Part shown: one piece after another, positions 45,650 through 58,931 of the stretch
How positions within the stretch are numbered: the stretch's first letter is position 1
How the letters are laid out: each line of letters begins with the position of its first letter
Assembly (NCBI GenBank): GCA_963920575.1
Contig: OY986964.1
Location: 32,669,685 to 32,733,684, forward strand
From: Narthecium ossifragum
Taxonomy: Eukaryota > Streptophyta > Magnoliopsida > Dioscoreales > Nartheciaceae
Reading direction: 5' to 3'
Length of the DNA stretch: 64,000 nucleotides
Program-made: the position numbers and the translations under genes
Notes under the pieces: generated by a model
What the model saw: the letters and a program-made list of their open reading frames with translations, nothing else
What the model was told of the DNA's origin: nothing
Database searches by the model: none

Positions 45650-47690
45650 TTTTTTGCAAATAAAATTGTATTATGATCAAATTGCGAAGAAAAACAAAAT
45701 CTCTTGTTTTGTTGGTATTTGCTGTTGTTGAAAATTTAGATAAAGTAGAAAACGATGGAAGTAGGCAAGGTGTGGCCGAAGCAAGCGTCTTCTTGAAGAT
45801 AGTAATTTCCCCCCATCGCAGTAGGTCTCAGAAATTCTATCCGCCAGATACAATGCCCAATACTAGATCCTCATGATCGCAACTCTAAAAGATCTCTAAA
45901 TATGATTGCCCAATCCAACATAAGTAATTTGAAAGAAAGAGAATTTTAAGAAGCAGAGAGGATGATGAGTTCTCTAAAAAAAAAAACTTATCCAGGAAGA
46001 TACCGGCCATTCTTATATAGAAGAGAAGATCACACCTATTCGCAATCAACGAACGGGTCTCAAGTGACCATTCATACAAGAGTCAATGTAATCGATTGGT
46101 TAATACGAACAACATCGATCCTCAACAGACGTCTCGCCAGAAAAGAAGCGTAACAACTCTTCCAATTAAGAGAAATTCATAGTAAATAACTTAGAACCGT
46201 TGGATGAAAACTACCCAAAAATAGGTTTTATCATTATTTGAAAATATCATATTTATTTATAACAATTTCCCCCCATTTTTGAATAATGAAGAAAACACGA
46301 AAAGAAACATATAAGAATGATAAATGTACGATGTATACCAATAGATGAATAAAACCTTAAATCCATTGGTTGAACAAGAATATGTTCACACTGTACATGG
46401 GCTATCAAATTATTGGCACGACACGTTCTATTCCTAGGTCATGCGTTGTTTCCAGATTTATCAAGTACTCCTAGGTCTTACCGGGTAGACATTTTGAAAG
46501 CGGCCCTCACTTTCTTTACTTGCATACGCAAAACTCATCAGGAGGGTTCACAACCATATTTATTCCATTCCACATAATTCTATGAGTTTTTGTTAAGGAA
46601 TTTAATCGTATTAAAATTCAGCCTCTAATGTTGTGAAATGTACAAGTGCAATCGATATAATTTTTAAAACTATAATTTAAAAGTTTAAATAATGCATAAT
46701 TTTTCAAATAATTTAAAAGTTTGCATAATGCATGCCAATGTTCATTGCTAGGATTATTGTTATATCTACACAATCTACCAACAGTATAAGCAACTTGAGG
46801 TCGAGTAAAATTCATAGCATGCATCAAACTTCCTATGATACTAACATATTCAGCTTGCATGATAGGATCACCATCATTTAGGAACTAATTTACAATTAGA
46901 ACTTATAGGAATAAAACTAGGTCTTGAATCAAGATTAATGTAATCAAATTTCTTAAGAATCCTTTCTATATAATGAGACTAGATGAACCCGTGCCACCTG
47001 ACACGACTAACCACTCACACCTTCTCTCTCTCTCCCCTCTCTCTATAATAATCAATCTTACGTTATGTGTGCGTAACGTCAGAAATTGGTTATGACGTGT
47101 CATAACACATGGGGCCCCATGCCCCCCCCCCCCCACACACACACACACAATCTCTCTCTATGTATTTGATTACAAACCTATGCCACGTGTGCATGCCATG
47201 CGTGTATAGTTTTATAAACTCATATCATGAATCATATGCTACGTCATAAAGATTGATATTATATAATAGATTGAGAAAGAATATAAGAACCACTATACTT
47301 AGAGACTTTCATACCAATAATGACATTAGCAGGTCCTAAATTCTTCATATCAAAAGATTGGCATAAGAACTTCTTGGTCTCATTAATGCAATTTTAAATC
47401 CAAGCCAAAGATGAGTAAATCATCAACATAGAGTAATTAGAACATAATATGCATAAGTAACTTTAGGGTTTATGCAATTTTCACAATCAACGAACACGTC
47501 TCAAGTGCCCTTTATACAAGAGTCGATTTACTATCTTCAAGAAGACGCTTGCTTCAGCCGCACCTTGTCTACTTCCATTGTTTTCTACTTTATTTGAATT
47601 TTTGATAACAATTTGAAGATAGTATTTGCATCCCAACTCCTCTTTTTAATTTGTTGGTTTTTGTTGCAAAAAGAAAACCCACCATCATCA
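45650..47690. mobile_element. Decayed, rearranged Ty1/copia remnants
   Basis: Minus-strand frame 46860-46618 translates to the connection of a copia reverse transcriptase and RNase H (EYVSIIGSLMHAMNFTRPQV, then SNEHWHALCKLLNYLK). A segment at about 45650-45810 (AAGCAAGCGTCTTCTTGAAG region) reappears inverted at about 47530-47690, and CAATCAACGAACGGGTCTCA at about 46039 recurs near 47486. CCCCCCAT words at 45810 and 46270 are inverse polypurine tracts. The pieces are too broken to order. Confidence 0.6.
46979..47270. mobile_element. Diverged copy of the 2.2-2.9 kb TIR element, inserted in copia remnants
   Basis: CTAGATGAACCCGTGCCACC and the following ACTAACCAC, CT-rich tract, TATAATAATCAATCTTACG and GACGTGTCATAAC match the first third of the element at 2224 in order. 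A C-run of about 12 and a short CA repeat lie inside. The right terminal repeat is not found, so it is truncated. Confidence 0.55.
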
Positions 47691-48543
47691 ACTAGTAATC
47701 ACTTGAGCTACTCAGCCATCATTTCTGTTAAACATATTTAGGTCTTTAAATTTTATCTCATAGAATATTTTGAAAAAAATCTAACCAATAAATGTAAAAT
47801 TAGCTAGAGACAGTCTTTTTTTTTTTTTGGCAACAACATCAATAAAAAAAGGGACTGAAAGAAAATATCTATAAGCCGGAATTTTTTTTGCCTCAATATA
47901 TCCCTAAAAAATTGGTATTCACTCGTTAATGCAAAAATTCTATTCTTGCATGCTGTTAAACCGACAGAATATGACATATTTATTAGTTTAAAATATACTT
48001 GCCGTCAATGTACATCCGATATAGCTGTCTCGGATGCGAAGCGTTTCGGATCTGGATTAAGATCCATGTAGAATCCGACCCACACCTGCAGCTTCACCGG
48101 GAGAAGCGAAACGAAGGCAAAGAAAGGCGGGTATCAAACAAATCGTTACACGTGGCTTTCCCTCGCTTTTCCTCCCAAAACCGAACCATTGGTTACGTGG
48201 AACCCAGGGAATTCTCTCTTCAATCCGATACTCTTACTCCCTGTCTCTCCACAACCCCACTCCCCTTCACAGTGTCACCCACCTAAACCACCAATAAAAC
48301 AAAGCGTGAGAATATCACTACCCCCTCTATTTTTTTAATCTTGCTTTTTCTCGTCGATCGCCTCTTCGCTCCTCTCTCTCTAAAATGTTTCTATATCGAT
48401 CTCTCTCTCTCTTCTTCACCTCGTCCCGCTTTTGATCCAATTGTAGGGTTTTCCAAGAAGAGAGGGAGAGGCGAATCGTAGATCTCTACGATTGGGATCT
48501 TGAACTATCATGCTTATCTAGGGTGTCTGGCGAGGGGCGGGGG
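47691..48543 (+). promoter_or_regulatory. Upstream region and leader of the RING gene
   Basis: AT-rich DNA to about 48000, then GC-richer sequence with CT-rich runs at 48370-48420, typical of a plant 5' leader. No TATA box stands out, as is common for housekeeping-type plant promoters. Confidence 0.4.
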
Positions 48544-51500
48544 ATGGCCGATCTCCGGCAGAAGCACGATGGAGGAGGTCTTGATCTTGAGTTCCGCCGG
48601 GGATTGGAGGTGCTCTTCCGCGGTCACCTAGACGGGTGCATGAGTGCCGCGCTTGCCTCGTGCAGTTCTGCTGCGGATGGCGACGAGGACTCGGGGAGCG
48701 GGGTGGGCGGGGACGGTGGAGGGGATCAGCTGGCGCGGCGGCGGAGACGGTCGGACTTGGAGGAAGATGACCTAGCAGAATCGTCTGCCGCCGCGCGCCG
48801 CCACTCGCAGATACTGAGCCGGTGGGTGGCTCGCCAGGCGGAGGAGATGATCACTACGATCGAACGGCGCAATCGTGAGAGCGAGCTCATGGCGCTTGCG
48901 GGGCTCCATACAGTCTCCATGCTCGACTCGTCGTTCCTGCGTGAGTCCCGTCGCTCGCCGTCCTCTGTCGAGCGCCCCGCCGCTGCGCCCGCCGCTGCGC
49001 CCGCCGCCGGGCGCACGCCGTCGATCCTCCAGATGTGGCGAGAACTCGAGGACATGGCGGTCACGCAAGAGCGGCGGAGCCCTAGGCCTCCTTCCCGCGA
49101 CCGCGATGGGTCCGAGTCCAGAACGCGAGAACCTAATGGGAGCTCCAATGCGAGCCAAATCGAGGACCATGGATACTCTCAATGGGCGCCGCGGAGAGAG
49201 GAGGACGATGAGGATGGTAGATCTAGCAGAGAACAGTCACCGGATCTTGGAGACATCGAGAGGGAGAGGGTGAGGCAAATCGTGCGCGGGTGGGTGACAG
49301 AGAGCGGAATCGCGACGGATGCCGGAACAAGAACCTCTCCGAGGAACGAGAGCCCGCGAGCAGAGTGGCTTGGCGAGACGGAGCGCGAAAGAGTGAGGCT
49401 GGTTAGGGAGTGGGTGCGTACAGCAGCTGGCCAGCAGAGGGATGCTTCTCGTGGAAGCGGCAGGGAGGAACAGGACAGGGACGGGTCTGTCACGGATCAC
49501 GAGGATGGGCCGCCGGAGCATGTCAGAAGGGACTTGATGAGGCTGCATGGAAGGCAGGCTCGACTTGAGCTGATCATGAGGATGGCGACGGAGCGGCAGA
49601 GAGAGCTTCAAGGCTTGTCAGAGCACCGGGCGGTGTCAGATTTTCCTCATCGCAATCGCATTCAGGTGAGATGTTAATACTTTCGGGTATTTCTTCTCAA
49701 AAGTATGTGCTCGAGAATTTCCTCATTGCCGTAAGGCGCATTTCTCTTGGAAAATTCATGTAACCCATCCACTATGCTTTCTGTCTTCAATAGTAAAAAC
49801 CTTAAACCATTTGCTCTATTGAAGAGCTTCTTAAATCTCGTCCTCCTGTATGATTTATTCAACTTAATTAGTCTTCGTTTGTTGACTATAATTTTAGTGT
49901 CCACTTTGTTAGCTCATTTTCAGATAGAAAGCAGTACACTTCTATGAGTCTGTTCTACGAGATTGACATTCACACTATAGAGGTATACTATCACTGGCAG
50001 CAACTCAGACATGTTCTGCATCTCCTTAAATAGTACCTTCTTAGCTTTTCTACATAATTCTGATTTATTGTGCCTAAGAATTCAGTTTGAGGGGATTCTC
50101 AGAATTCAGTTTGAATTAACCGAAATCATAGAGTCCACTGGATTTAAGAAACATATTTTTTATGTTCATTGATTTTGTAACAAACCCTTTCCAGTCTTGC
50201 ATTTTTACTTGGAATATAACAGTACAAACACATATTGTTAGATGCATAGTTAGCTGATAATCGACTCTTCTTTCTTATATCCTTTATGAATTTGGCATAA
50301 GAGACTAATATGATTAATTTCCAGTTGCTACTGAGAGGTAGATTCTTACGAAATGAAAGACCGGCCGAGGAGGAGAGACCCCCTTCAGTAGCAGCAAGAG
50401 AACTTGGTCTGCTGAGACAACGCCATCCAGTTTCTGGTTTGAGGTATGATTCTATGCTGTCCTAGAGTAGTCAGTAAGGTTCTCTCTCCCCCTCACAGTC
50501 ATTTGAGTACAAGCTAAGGGTTGCTTCTTTGCTAGACTTTCCATGTCTCTTGGTTTTGTAAGTTCACCAATAATTTGCCACAAGAAACTGGGATATGCAT
50601 TGGCACATTTCGTTTTATGGACTATTGAAATGCCATTAAATATATAGTTATGTCAATAACGAAGTAAAAAACCAACGATCCCTGCATTAATAATCGAAAG
50701 GTGTTGTTATTCATTGGGGAAAAAGCAGAAAAGCTATTTGGATAATGCATGTTAAAACCAATGTGGTTAAAGGACTTCGAGCAGACCTGGGAAACATGAT
50801 AGCATTTGGGCAAATTAGTCGCGGTTGTGAAGAGAAGATTGAGATTTCTAAGTGGGCAGGGGACTAATGCAAAGAATTCTGATTTCTAAGGTGTTAATTG
50901 TAGCATAACATGTTAACAATTGTGGTTCGCGGGTTGCTCGCAGTTGTAAGGTAATCCGCTCCCAACCTTGGGACTAGGGTGAGTTCAAGTGTAAAGGCTT
51001 AACAATTATGTGGCTATATTAGAAGGGAATTTAGATATAAGGATGCTGGTAATTTACCAAAATTTTTGCAGATGCAAGTCAGAGGGCACATGTCATCATC
51101 TTAATCTGACCCTTGTATTGAAGTAAATATGGGATTTAGGATGGGGGTGATAGAGCTTGTCTATGGGATACTGTGCAGAAGGTTCAAGCCTTCCTCCATT
51201 GAGGTTTGGACTTGTAGTAGCTAAAATGGGGTGATAGAGATTGTATATTGGAATATGAAGGACAAGTTAGTTGGAAGAATGAAAGGGAGCAATTTTGGCT
51301 TATGAGGGAGTAGGGACTCACTTTGGGAATTGTGGCTTTATGTACCAAAGGAAAAGTAGTTTTCTTTCCAGGTTAGCAAGTTAGATAATTAAATTTGGTT
51401 GGAAATAGCAAGCACAAAGTCATAAGGGTAGGAGTGCTTTTAGGTGGAGAATAGTAGCTCAGCCTGGTTTCTGAAGTGGAAAATCTTCAGAAACTTTTAG

Positions 51501-54500
51501 GTTTTGGTTCAAGACCATGAGTTATAGTATAAGTTTATTCTATATTTGGTTTATCGGTATATACTTCTCTTGACAGGTGTCTTGTCCTTCTTGGAATGTT
51601 GTTCAGTAATTTTAGCTTTAGAAAGCAGTTTCTTGTAAAACTCTTATTGTATTGATTTTAATAAAATTATTCTTGACTAGGCCCATATGCCTTTTCCCGT
51701 CTGCAATTCTCTATCATGTCAATTCCGGCGAGACATAGAAGCGTGTATCCCAAGCGACTTTGGCATCTTCAGGCACTTCTTAGTGGAAAGTATAGAATCT
51801 TTTAGGCTAGATATTCTTTTACATCGACATATTTACCAGATCTGAGATCAGCGTGTTTTAAACTAAGGCAATTATAATATACTTAGAGTTTTTTAGGCTT
51901 TTTGTTTTTTTTTCTGAAGTCATATTTGTGTTGATCTTTCACACTAGTGCTTGCTATTATCCTCCTTTGGTACCTGATAGCTGTTCCAATCGAGTTTCTC
52001 TTTCAATGCAATGTTTTTTGACCCTTTGAACTATTTTTCCCTGAATTTCATGCACGTCCTATGACTTTTTGAAATTTATGATGATAGATTACATGGCAAC
52101 CTATTTGCATGGTACATCTAGCAGACTGTGCTGATTGGCTCAGGGCATCCTGACACTAGTCGTTCCTTTGATCAGCACGGAGTATCAGTGGCATGTAATT
52201 CATGTTTTTAGCTTCAATCAAATTCTTCTTATGATTTCTTTTGGTTTCAATCCTAATTATAAGCCCAACATTAAGCATGTATTCAACCAGTAATCGTTTA
52301 TGTTGGGAATCAACCAGTTGCTTGAAATGTTCCCTGTCATGTTCGGCCTTTTCTCATATCTTAGCTAGTAGTCTGAATTTTGTCCCTGTATTTTGACCGT
52401 TTCGGTTCCTAGGTGGAAACTGGGGGTATTATTTAGGCTTGTGATTCGGAAGGTTGTTTATCTAGTTTTTCACATTCCAGTTTTCGATATCTCCTTGCCA
52501 GTCTACCACTGTTGTGGCCCCCCAATCCTTCTATGAATGCTGATTGATGTACCTCCCTTTCTTGACGAAGTCGAGGGAAAAAGTTCATTGAATTTTTTGG
52601 GGTGTCTAATAGATCTACGGTCTGGTGCCGTTTGTAGTTTGTGTCCATTATTCCATGTCAAGGATACTGCTTGTATTGCATTGATAGGAAACAATCCATA
52701 TCTCAACAATGTCAATGGCCTGTTTATTTCTATGATTACCTTTGTTGCATACTTGCATGCGAGTAATGCATCCTATGTCAGCGAAAACCTTCCAGTGCTC
52801 GTTCTAACAGCTTTATTTTATTGCCTTAACTTCACATTATTTCCGTCTGTCTCGCTCAACAACTGCTTCTAGTTAGTCAATATTTGAGGTTTGACACATT
52901 CATGCTTTTTTCTTCTAGTTTTTTCAACATGCTACCACTATAATTTTTGCTTTCCGATCAATGTGATCTTATATGCTTTGACCTTCTTGGATGCCCATGG
53001 GTTTCGGATTGGGGCTGATGTGATATTTTATGAGCACTTCTATTTGCATATGGCATAGCATGAGCATATAGCACCAACCCGAGCACTTATTCTTGTATTT
53101 GATGGTAGATTCTATGAATATTCTACTTTCTCCAGTTAAATTTTCTTGCTAAAAAATTCATCATAGTGTTGGATATGCTGCTGAAGATACATAAAAGCAT
53201 AGTCCAGCAAGAGTTTGTTATATCCAGACATAGCTAGTTGAATAATGTGATTAGCTGGCCTTTTGTTTACATTCTGACCAAAAGTTATCTCATGATTGGC
53301 TACCTTGTCTCGTATATTCGCATCATGTGTTTTATTCTTTTCACACAAACCTCTTTCATTATGCGACATTATTATGCTTGTCTCTAACATAGTGTCCTCC
53401 GCATGCTTTCAGTTGGCATTTCTATCCCTCGAATAGTAGGAAGAACGTATTGGCCTTATATCTTAGTTTCTCAATTCGTGAAATTGAACTGCCTTGTCGA
53501 AATACTTGCCTAGACCTTTGACCCTTTCCTATTTTAGAAGATTATGCACATTTTCACTTAATTTTTGGTTTATCGTTATACGATATAAAGTTTTTCCTTT
53601 TTCACTGTATGTAGGGAGGGATTTCGCTTTAGACTAGAGAATATTGTCAGAGGTCAAGCAAGCAGCCATGCTGATACTTCAGCTGGTCATAATGCTGTTG
53701 GTCCTAGAAGTGGCCAGGCTGATCTGAATTTGACAGTGAACCTTCAAGTTGACAATCATGATCAATCAATTTCTAGGAGAGAAAGTATTCAGGTTCGTCG
53801 GGTTACAGAAGCTACTACAACTGCTGCGCTGGCAGATGATAATCAAGAACTTGTTTCTCTTGGGCAGAATTGGCAGGTAGAAAATGTGGATGATGTGCAC
53901 AGGGACTGGCAAGAGTCTGGTGAAGTTGAGTTCAGTGAGTGGCCTGGTGAGACAGGAGAGGAATCTGATGGTAATTGGGAGGAGCACATGGACCAGGATT
54001 GGTCTGGTGAAACACCAGAGGATGAAGATGGAGATGACAGTCATCTGCCAGATGCACATGAGGGGTGGGATGCGGGTGATGGTCATATTCCAGATGCACA
54101 TGAGGAGTGGCATGAAGATGATAGTCATCTTCCAGATGCCCATGAAGAGTGGCATGGGGATGATAGTCATCTTCTAGATGCACATGAGTGGCATGAGGAT
54201 CGTTCTCAAGAGACAGAGACTATAGAAAACTGGCAAGATGGACCTTCAGATCCCCCAAGAAGCCAGCGGGCCATTCCTATTAGGAGGGTCAATAGATTTA
54301 TTCCTCCTGATGATGACAGTGTGTATAGCATGGAGCTGAGGGAACTGCTTAGCAGGTAGTTGCATAATTCTTTGAATGATTTAAATGTTATCTTTATAGT
54401 TGGACACATGCTCCATTTGTTCTCATTTGTTAATGCATGATTTATTTACATTGCAGGAGAAGTGTTTCAAATCTCCTTCGTAGTGGATTTCGTGAAAGTC

Positions 54501-56841
54501 TAGACCAATTAATACAGTCCTATGTGCAAAGGCAGGGTCGTGTGCCCCTTGATTGGGATCTGCAAAGATCCTTCCCTGAGCCCAATTTGCCTGAGGCAAA
54601 TCAGGACCAACAGGTTGGTGATTCAAATCCGGATCAGCAGGAAGTTGATGTTAGGCCTCCACATCCACCTGTGCCTCCTCGACAGCCACTATGGCATTCT
54701 GAGCTGCATCACAACAACTGGACTCGTCAGAGTCAGAGCATGCATCGTTCAGAAATGGTGAGTTATCTTGCCCTGAATTACTATTTAGTCCTGATTTCTA
54801 TTAGCTCATTGGCTTTCAACTTTTCTTTACTTAAATGACGTGAGACTTCTTCTCTATTATATGGGATGATGAGTTTTTGATTCAGTATTCAGTTGGAATG
54901 GAAAACCAATTTTTTTCGGTCCAATATGAAAAAAATGAACGAAATGTGAAAAACCAAACCGAGCTGAACCGAATTATTTCGGTCAATATTTTAAAGACTG
55001 AACTAAACCGAATTATATATGTAGTTATTTAGTCTACAAAATATAATTGAATATTTTACTAAAAAAATTGGGTTTTCTTGCTTTAACATAAATTTAAAGC
55101 AGAAAATCGATCCGAAACAAATACCAAATATTTTAAGAGTAAAAGACAGAAATGAACTGAGCGAACCGAAATCCTTCGGTTCAGTTCGGTTCGGTTTTGC
55201 TCACCCCTAGACATGAAATAGACATGTCTTATTAAGTTGAAGGTGCTGTTGTTTTGAAGTCATCAAAAGTTTATGGCTATGGCAGCTGAAGCCTGGTTAT
55301 TGCAGGAATGGGATGTTATCAATGATTTAAGAGCTGACATTGCTAGGCTTCAACAAGGGATGAGTCATATGCAGAGAATGCTAGAAGCATGCATGGATAT
55401 GCAGCTGGAGTTGCAGCGTTCAGTGAGACAGGAAGTTTCTGCAGCTTTGAATCGACCTATTGGAGGGCAAGGTAAGCATATTTTTTTTGGGGGAAATGAT
55501 TAAATGAAACATGAAGCTAAAATGTTATGGTACCTAAAAGGTTAATTAAACTTCTATTCTTTTTGGAAGCCATGATTAGGAGAAAAATAAAGGTAGAGAG
55601 AGACAAGGGATTAGAGGTGCATGCATTTCATCTCCTGACATACATATATTGAAGAGTGCTCCCCGCATAAAACTGACAAACAGAACATTGTAAGGGGACA
55701 TCTGCAGTCTGCTGAGAGAGGCTGGAAAATAAAACTGTATTAAAAAGACTTACTTGATCCAGTGATGGCGCCAAGAGATCCCAATCGCCCGGCATGCACG
55801 CCAAGCCATGCCCAAGCGTGCCCGTGAACTACCCCTGTGCCGCCCATGTCAAACCGCATGCGCGCTGATCCGTCCCTTGACCAACCCTTCTTCGTCTTCC
55901 TTACACAAACTCAAACACATATAATAAGACACACGAATAGGGGTAAAGGATGAGATCCCAACTCATTTATTGACCAATGATTATAAGAGCACTCTTCTCT
56001 CGCCCCCAACTCTTGAAGTACAATCACTCTCAATACAAGAAGCTCTTAACCTAAAACCCTAGAATTTCGCCTCACAATGCCGATGTAAACAACAACCCTC
56101 TCTTAGGATCTCCCTCTAGATCCCGTGATCCCCCAGATCTTCCCCTAGATGCTGCTAGCTTTTTGGATCTCTCGATCTCTCTCCAGATGCCCCTAGCTTT
56201 CTGGATCTCTAGATGTTCCAACATCTAGCCGGCCTCCTCCTTATATAGGGGAGGAGCCCGAGTCTTTCCTTCGGAAGTCTCCAAGTCCAAGCCAAAAGTT
56301 TGGTGCATATCACTTTGTTGTTTACTTTCATTTTGTTGCATATCACTAAACCCACTTTTCATGCCTCGTGGATTTTGGTGCCAATAGGGTTGGTTGTGCA
56401 TTCCTTTCTGAGTCTTTAGTCACAAGCCATGCCTTATTGAAATCAACCCTTCTGGTACTCATTGTATGCTGCCATAGCTTAGTATCAAGCTATCAAGCCT
56501 TCTTTGTTTCAGGGGAGATTGCAGAGTCATCAGAGGATGGATCCAAATGGAATCAAGTAAGGAAAGGGACTTGCTGCATATGCTGCGATAGTCAGATAGA
56601 TTCCCTTCTGTACAGGTCTGGATGTTTGTTTACCTTCCAGCATGTGCTATTTGATTCTTGCTGTGCATAAGTTTTACTTGGTTTGTACTTTCTCGCTTCT
56701 TAATATGTCTCCTTGCTAAACAGATGTGGACACATGTGCACTTGTTCAAAGTGTGCTAATGAGTTGGTTCGAGGTGGAGGCAAGTGCCCCTTGTGTCGCG
56801 CACCCATTGTTGAGGTGATTCGAGCCTACTCTATACTGTAA
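48544..56841 (+). CDS. Large RING-finger protein, probable E3 ubiquitin ligase
   Basis: Seven exons: 48544-49665, 50325-50443, 53615-54355, 54457-54757, 55306-55471, 56513-56615, 56724-56841; GT-AG introns, frame closes to 889 residues. I chose the ATG at 48544 because the GTG 21 bases upstream is not a plant start. The N-terminal half is charged, with the conserved word [19 protein letters not shown], two related RERVR-(I/L)VR-WV blocks, and [15 protein letters not shown]. Residues near 555-610 hold four Asp/His-rich repeats. A helix with [20 protein letters not shown] follows and may be a coiled coil. The C-terminal RING has C838-x2-C841, C852-G-H854, C856, C858, C861 and CPLC 872-875, then the end VIRAYSIL. 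It resembles the Arabidopsis At5g04460-type RING family, whose targets are not established. Introns 4 and 5 contain transposon pieces. Confidence 0.88.
54033..54197 (+). repeat. Four 14-residue Asp/His-rich repeats in the RING gene
   Basis: Units of 42, 42, 42 and 39 bases encode [42 protein letters not shown] and [13 protein letters not shown]. They lie in exon 3, in an acidic region, and are in frame. This is probably a young coding minisatellite. Confidence 0.9.
54890..55209. mobile_element. CCGAA/TTCGG-rich MITE relic in RING intron 4
   Basis: The piece holds TTTTTTCGGTCC and AACCGAATTATTTCGG, then TTCGGTTCAGTTCGGTTCGG, and ends TGCTCACCCCTAG, the same end as the hAT-type MITE at 58.2-58.7 kb. 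The left terminus is degraded and no duplication is evident. Confidence 0.5.
55755..56300 (+). mobile_element. LTR fragment in RING intron 5
   Basis: TGATGGCGCCAAGAGA, ATGAGATCCCAACTC, AGAGCACTCTTCTCTCGCCC and TACAATCACTCTCAATACAA match, in order, the reverse complement of 63605-63304 and then 61780-61620. A TATATAGGGGAGGAG word near 56240 fits the LTR TATA. The far end is unclear and no coding part is present: a solo LTR or truncated copy. Confidence 0.65.
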
Positions 56842-58233
56842 ATTATACACTTTCCATGGGAGAAAAGAGAGTAAATTCTTCTCTTTCAGTTTTGTCAATG
56901 CCAGTTCTTTTACTGGGTCCTTCCGGTTTGTATCATAGTTCATTGTTTCGTCGCTGCTGTTGTTCTCAGTTGCTCTTACATACTGCAAAATGCTTATAGT
57001 GGAATGACCAGTGGCGTTTTCTCTGATTTGTATTTATCTCCAATTACACTGAAGAGATATACATATATTGATATATATATGGAAATTCTTTGGTTTACCT
57101 CTGTCTTTAGCCCGTATATGGTTTTTGTCTTCTATGTTCGCAACGACGCAGTTATGCTCGTTCTTCATGAATTCCAATGCAACTCCCGTTTGGTGAAGGT
57201 CACTACTCGTCCTCTATTATTCTTTAATATTATTATGAGAAATGATGCTATGCGGACCCGACTTTTTCCGACGGGCACCCATTTACTGACATGATACTCG
57301 TGCTTTTGCTCTTTTGTTTCGTTTCACATTTTTTTTCTAAGCTCATGTTCGATACGAGAATAAGTTATTTCATATTAAGGGATTTTAGGATCAATAAATT
57401 TAAAATAAGAGGTGTGAATAAAATAATAATAATTATTTGAAAAAAAAGTAGTAGGTGGAATAAAAATAAATAGAAAATAATTATTTGAAATAAAAAATAA
57501 TTATTTGAAATAGAAAAAAAAAATGTTTATGGATAAGTATGGACCAAACAAGGGGGTAAGACTCGTATCTTTTGATTGTTAATATTATTAGGAAGAGGAG
57601 TATACGGGTCGAATGGATGGACAGGGAGAATGGAAAGTGAAGGGAAAAAAATTAGTTACGCCACCTTAGCAACTTGCCTAATGAGTACCTGAGCGCGTCG
57701 CTAGGTCGGCAAAATGCCGACACAGCTGGCGTCGGCTTACTACCACCACTCCATTATTATCCACCGTCCAGTAGTTAAAATGTATTAAACTGTGTAATTA
57801 TCGTTCCTCCATTGGGGCATTGTAACTTGTAAGACAATATTTTATTATTGTCCATTTAAGTATATATTGTTACAAATGACATTGTTAGAAATGTTTTTGG
57901 GTAATATTCTGTTTAAACTAACTCTAGGGAATGTACAAGATTGTATGGGGGGGTATGATATTTTAAAAATAATATGTGATACTCTAATCAATCAAATCAA
58001 AAACTTAAGTTGGGGCCGGGAGGTTTGAACCAAAACCTCTGTTCTGCTCTGCTTTATATACCATGATATACTAATCATTCAAATCTAAAAGTTTAAACCA
58101 TTGTATTAGAGAGAGTCGATATATTTATAATCTAACGTGTCTTCTCACATGGGTGATGGCTTCAATTAATCAGCGCTGGATACACGTTTTTGAACCCATC
58201 TTTCCAGTGGTTATTTGCGTAGGGTCCCGTCCT
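56842..58233. other. Intergenic DNA after the RING gene
   Basis: Begins with the RING 3' untranslated region. AT-rich repeats of AATAATTATTTGAAAT occur at 57420-57520. No gene is recognised. CCCGTCCT at 58226-58233 is the left target copy of the next MITE. Confidence 0.5.
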
Positions 58234-58659
58234 TTGGGTGAGCATTCGGTTCTCGGTTCGGAACCGAAGAATCGAATTTTTTTCGGTCCAGATTTTAGAG
58301 AACCGAACCGAATCGAATTACCATTGGAACCGAACCGAACCGAACCGAATTTTTCGGTTCCAAAATAATTGGAACCGAACCGAACCGAAAATTTCGGTTC
58401 TGACCCGAACCGAACTGAATTTTTTGGGTTAGTGGGTGGTCTAGGTTAACGGGTTAATGGGTAGTCGGGTTATTCGGTTCTGACCCGAACCGAACCGAAT
58501 TTTTTTTTCAAGAACCGAACCGAACCGAGAACCGAATTTTTTGTAGATGCCAGAACCGAACCGAACCGAATGGACCGAAGAACCGAACCGAATGGACCGA
58601 ACTAATTCGGTTCGGTTCGGTTCGGTTTTTCAGGTTCGGTTCGGTTCTGCTCACCCCTA
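58234..58659. mobile_element. hAT-type MITE made of CCGAA-like pentamers, 8 bp duplication
   Basis: A 426-base element begins TTGGGTGAGCA and ends TGCTCACCCCTA, inverse to each other. CCCGTCCT lies immediately outside both ends (58226-58233, 58660-58667), the perfect 8-base duplication of the hAT superfamily. Most of the interior is AACCGAACCGAA-type repeats in the first part and inverse TTCGGTTCGG in the last, so it could fold into a long hairpin. No transposase. Confidence 0.9.
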
Positions 58660-58667
58660 CCCGTCCT

Positions 58668-58931
58668 ACCCTCTCTCGAGAGGAAGCCGATGGAGACTGC
58701 GCCACTCTCCCGCGTGACGCCCGCCTCTCTCTACCTCTCAAACGCTAACCGCTACTGCCACGCCTCCCATTCTCATCCAAATTCTCATACTTGAATAAGA
58801 AGTCATTTCGAAAAAAAAAAATTAAACCGGCGGTGGAGACAACTATTGGAGCGAACCCAATACCTTTGAAGGAGAGTTACTATATTTATAGTTTTTCTTT
58901 TTTATTTGATTAGGTGAGCCCGAGAGCTGGT
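58668..58931. other. Spacer between MITE and minus-strand LINE
   Basis: No gene seen. T-rich words near 58890 could be the remains of the poly(A) tail of the LINE, which is read from the other strand. Confidence 0.4.

Noticed and set aside
48726..49611. Long minus-strand frames under RING exon 1
   Set aside because: Shadow of a GC-rich exon; the + strand carries conserved words and correct splice sites.
54033..54197. CRISPR-like direct repeats
   Set aside because: Repeats abut without spacers, are in a coding exon, and the DNA is from a plant nucleus.
58238..58432. Frames with EPNRTEPN repeats
   Set aside because: Simple-repeat translation within a MITE.
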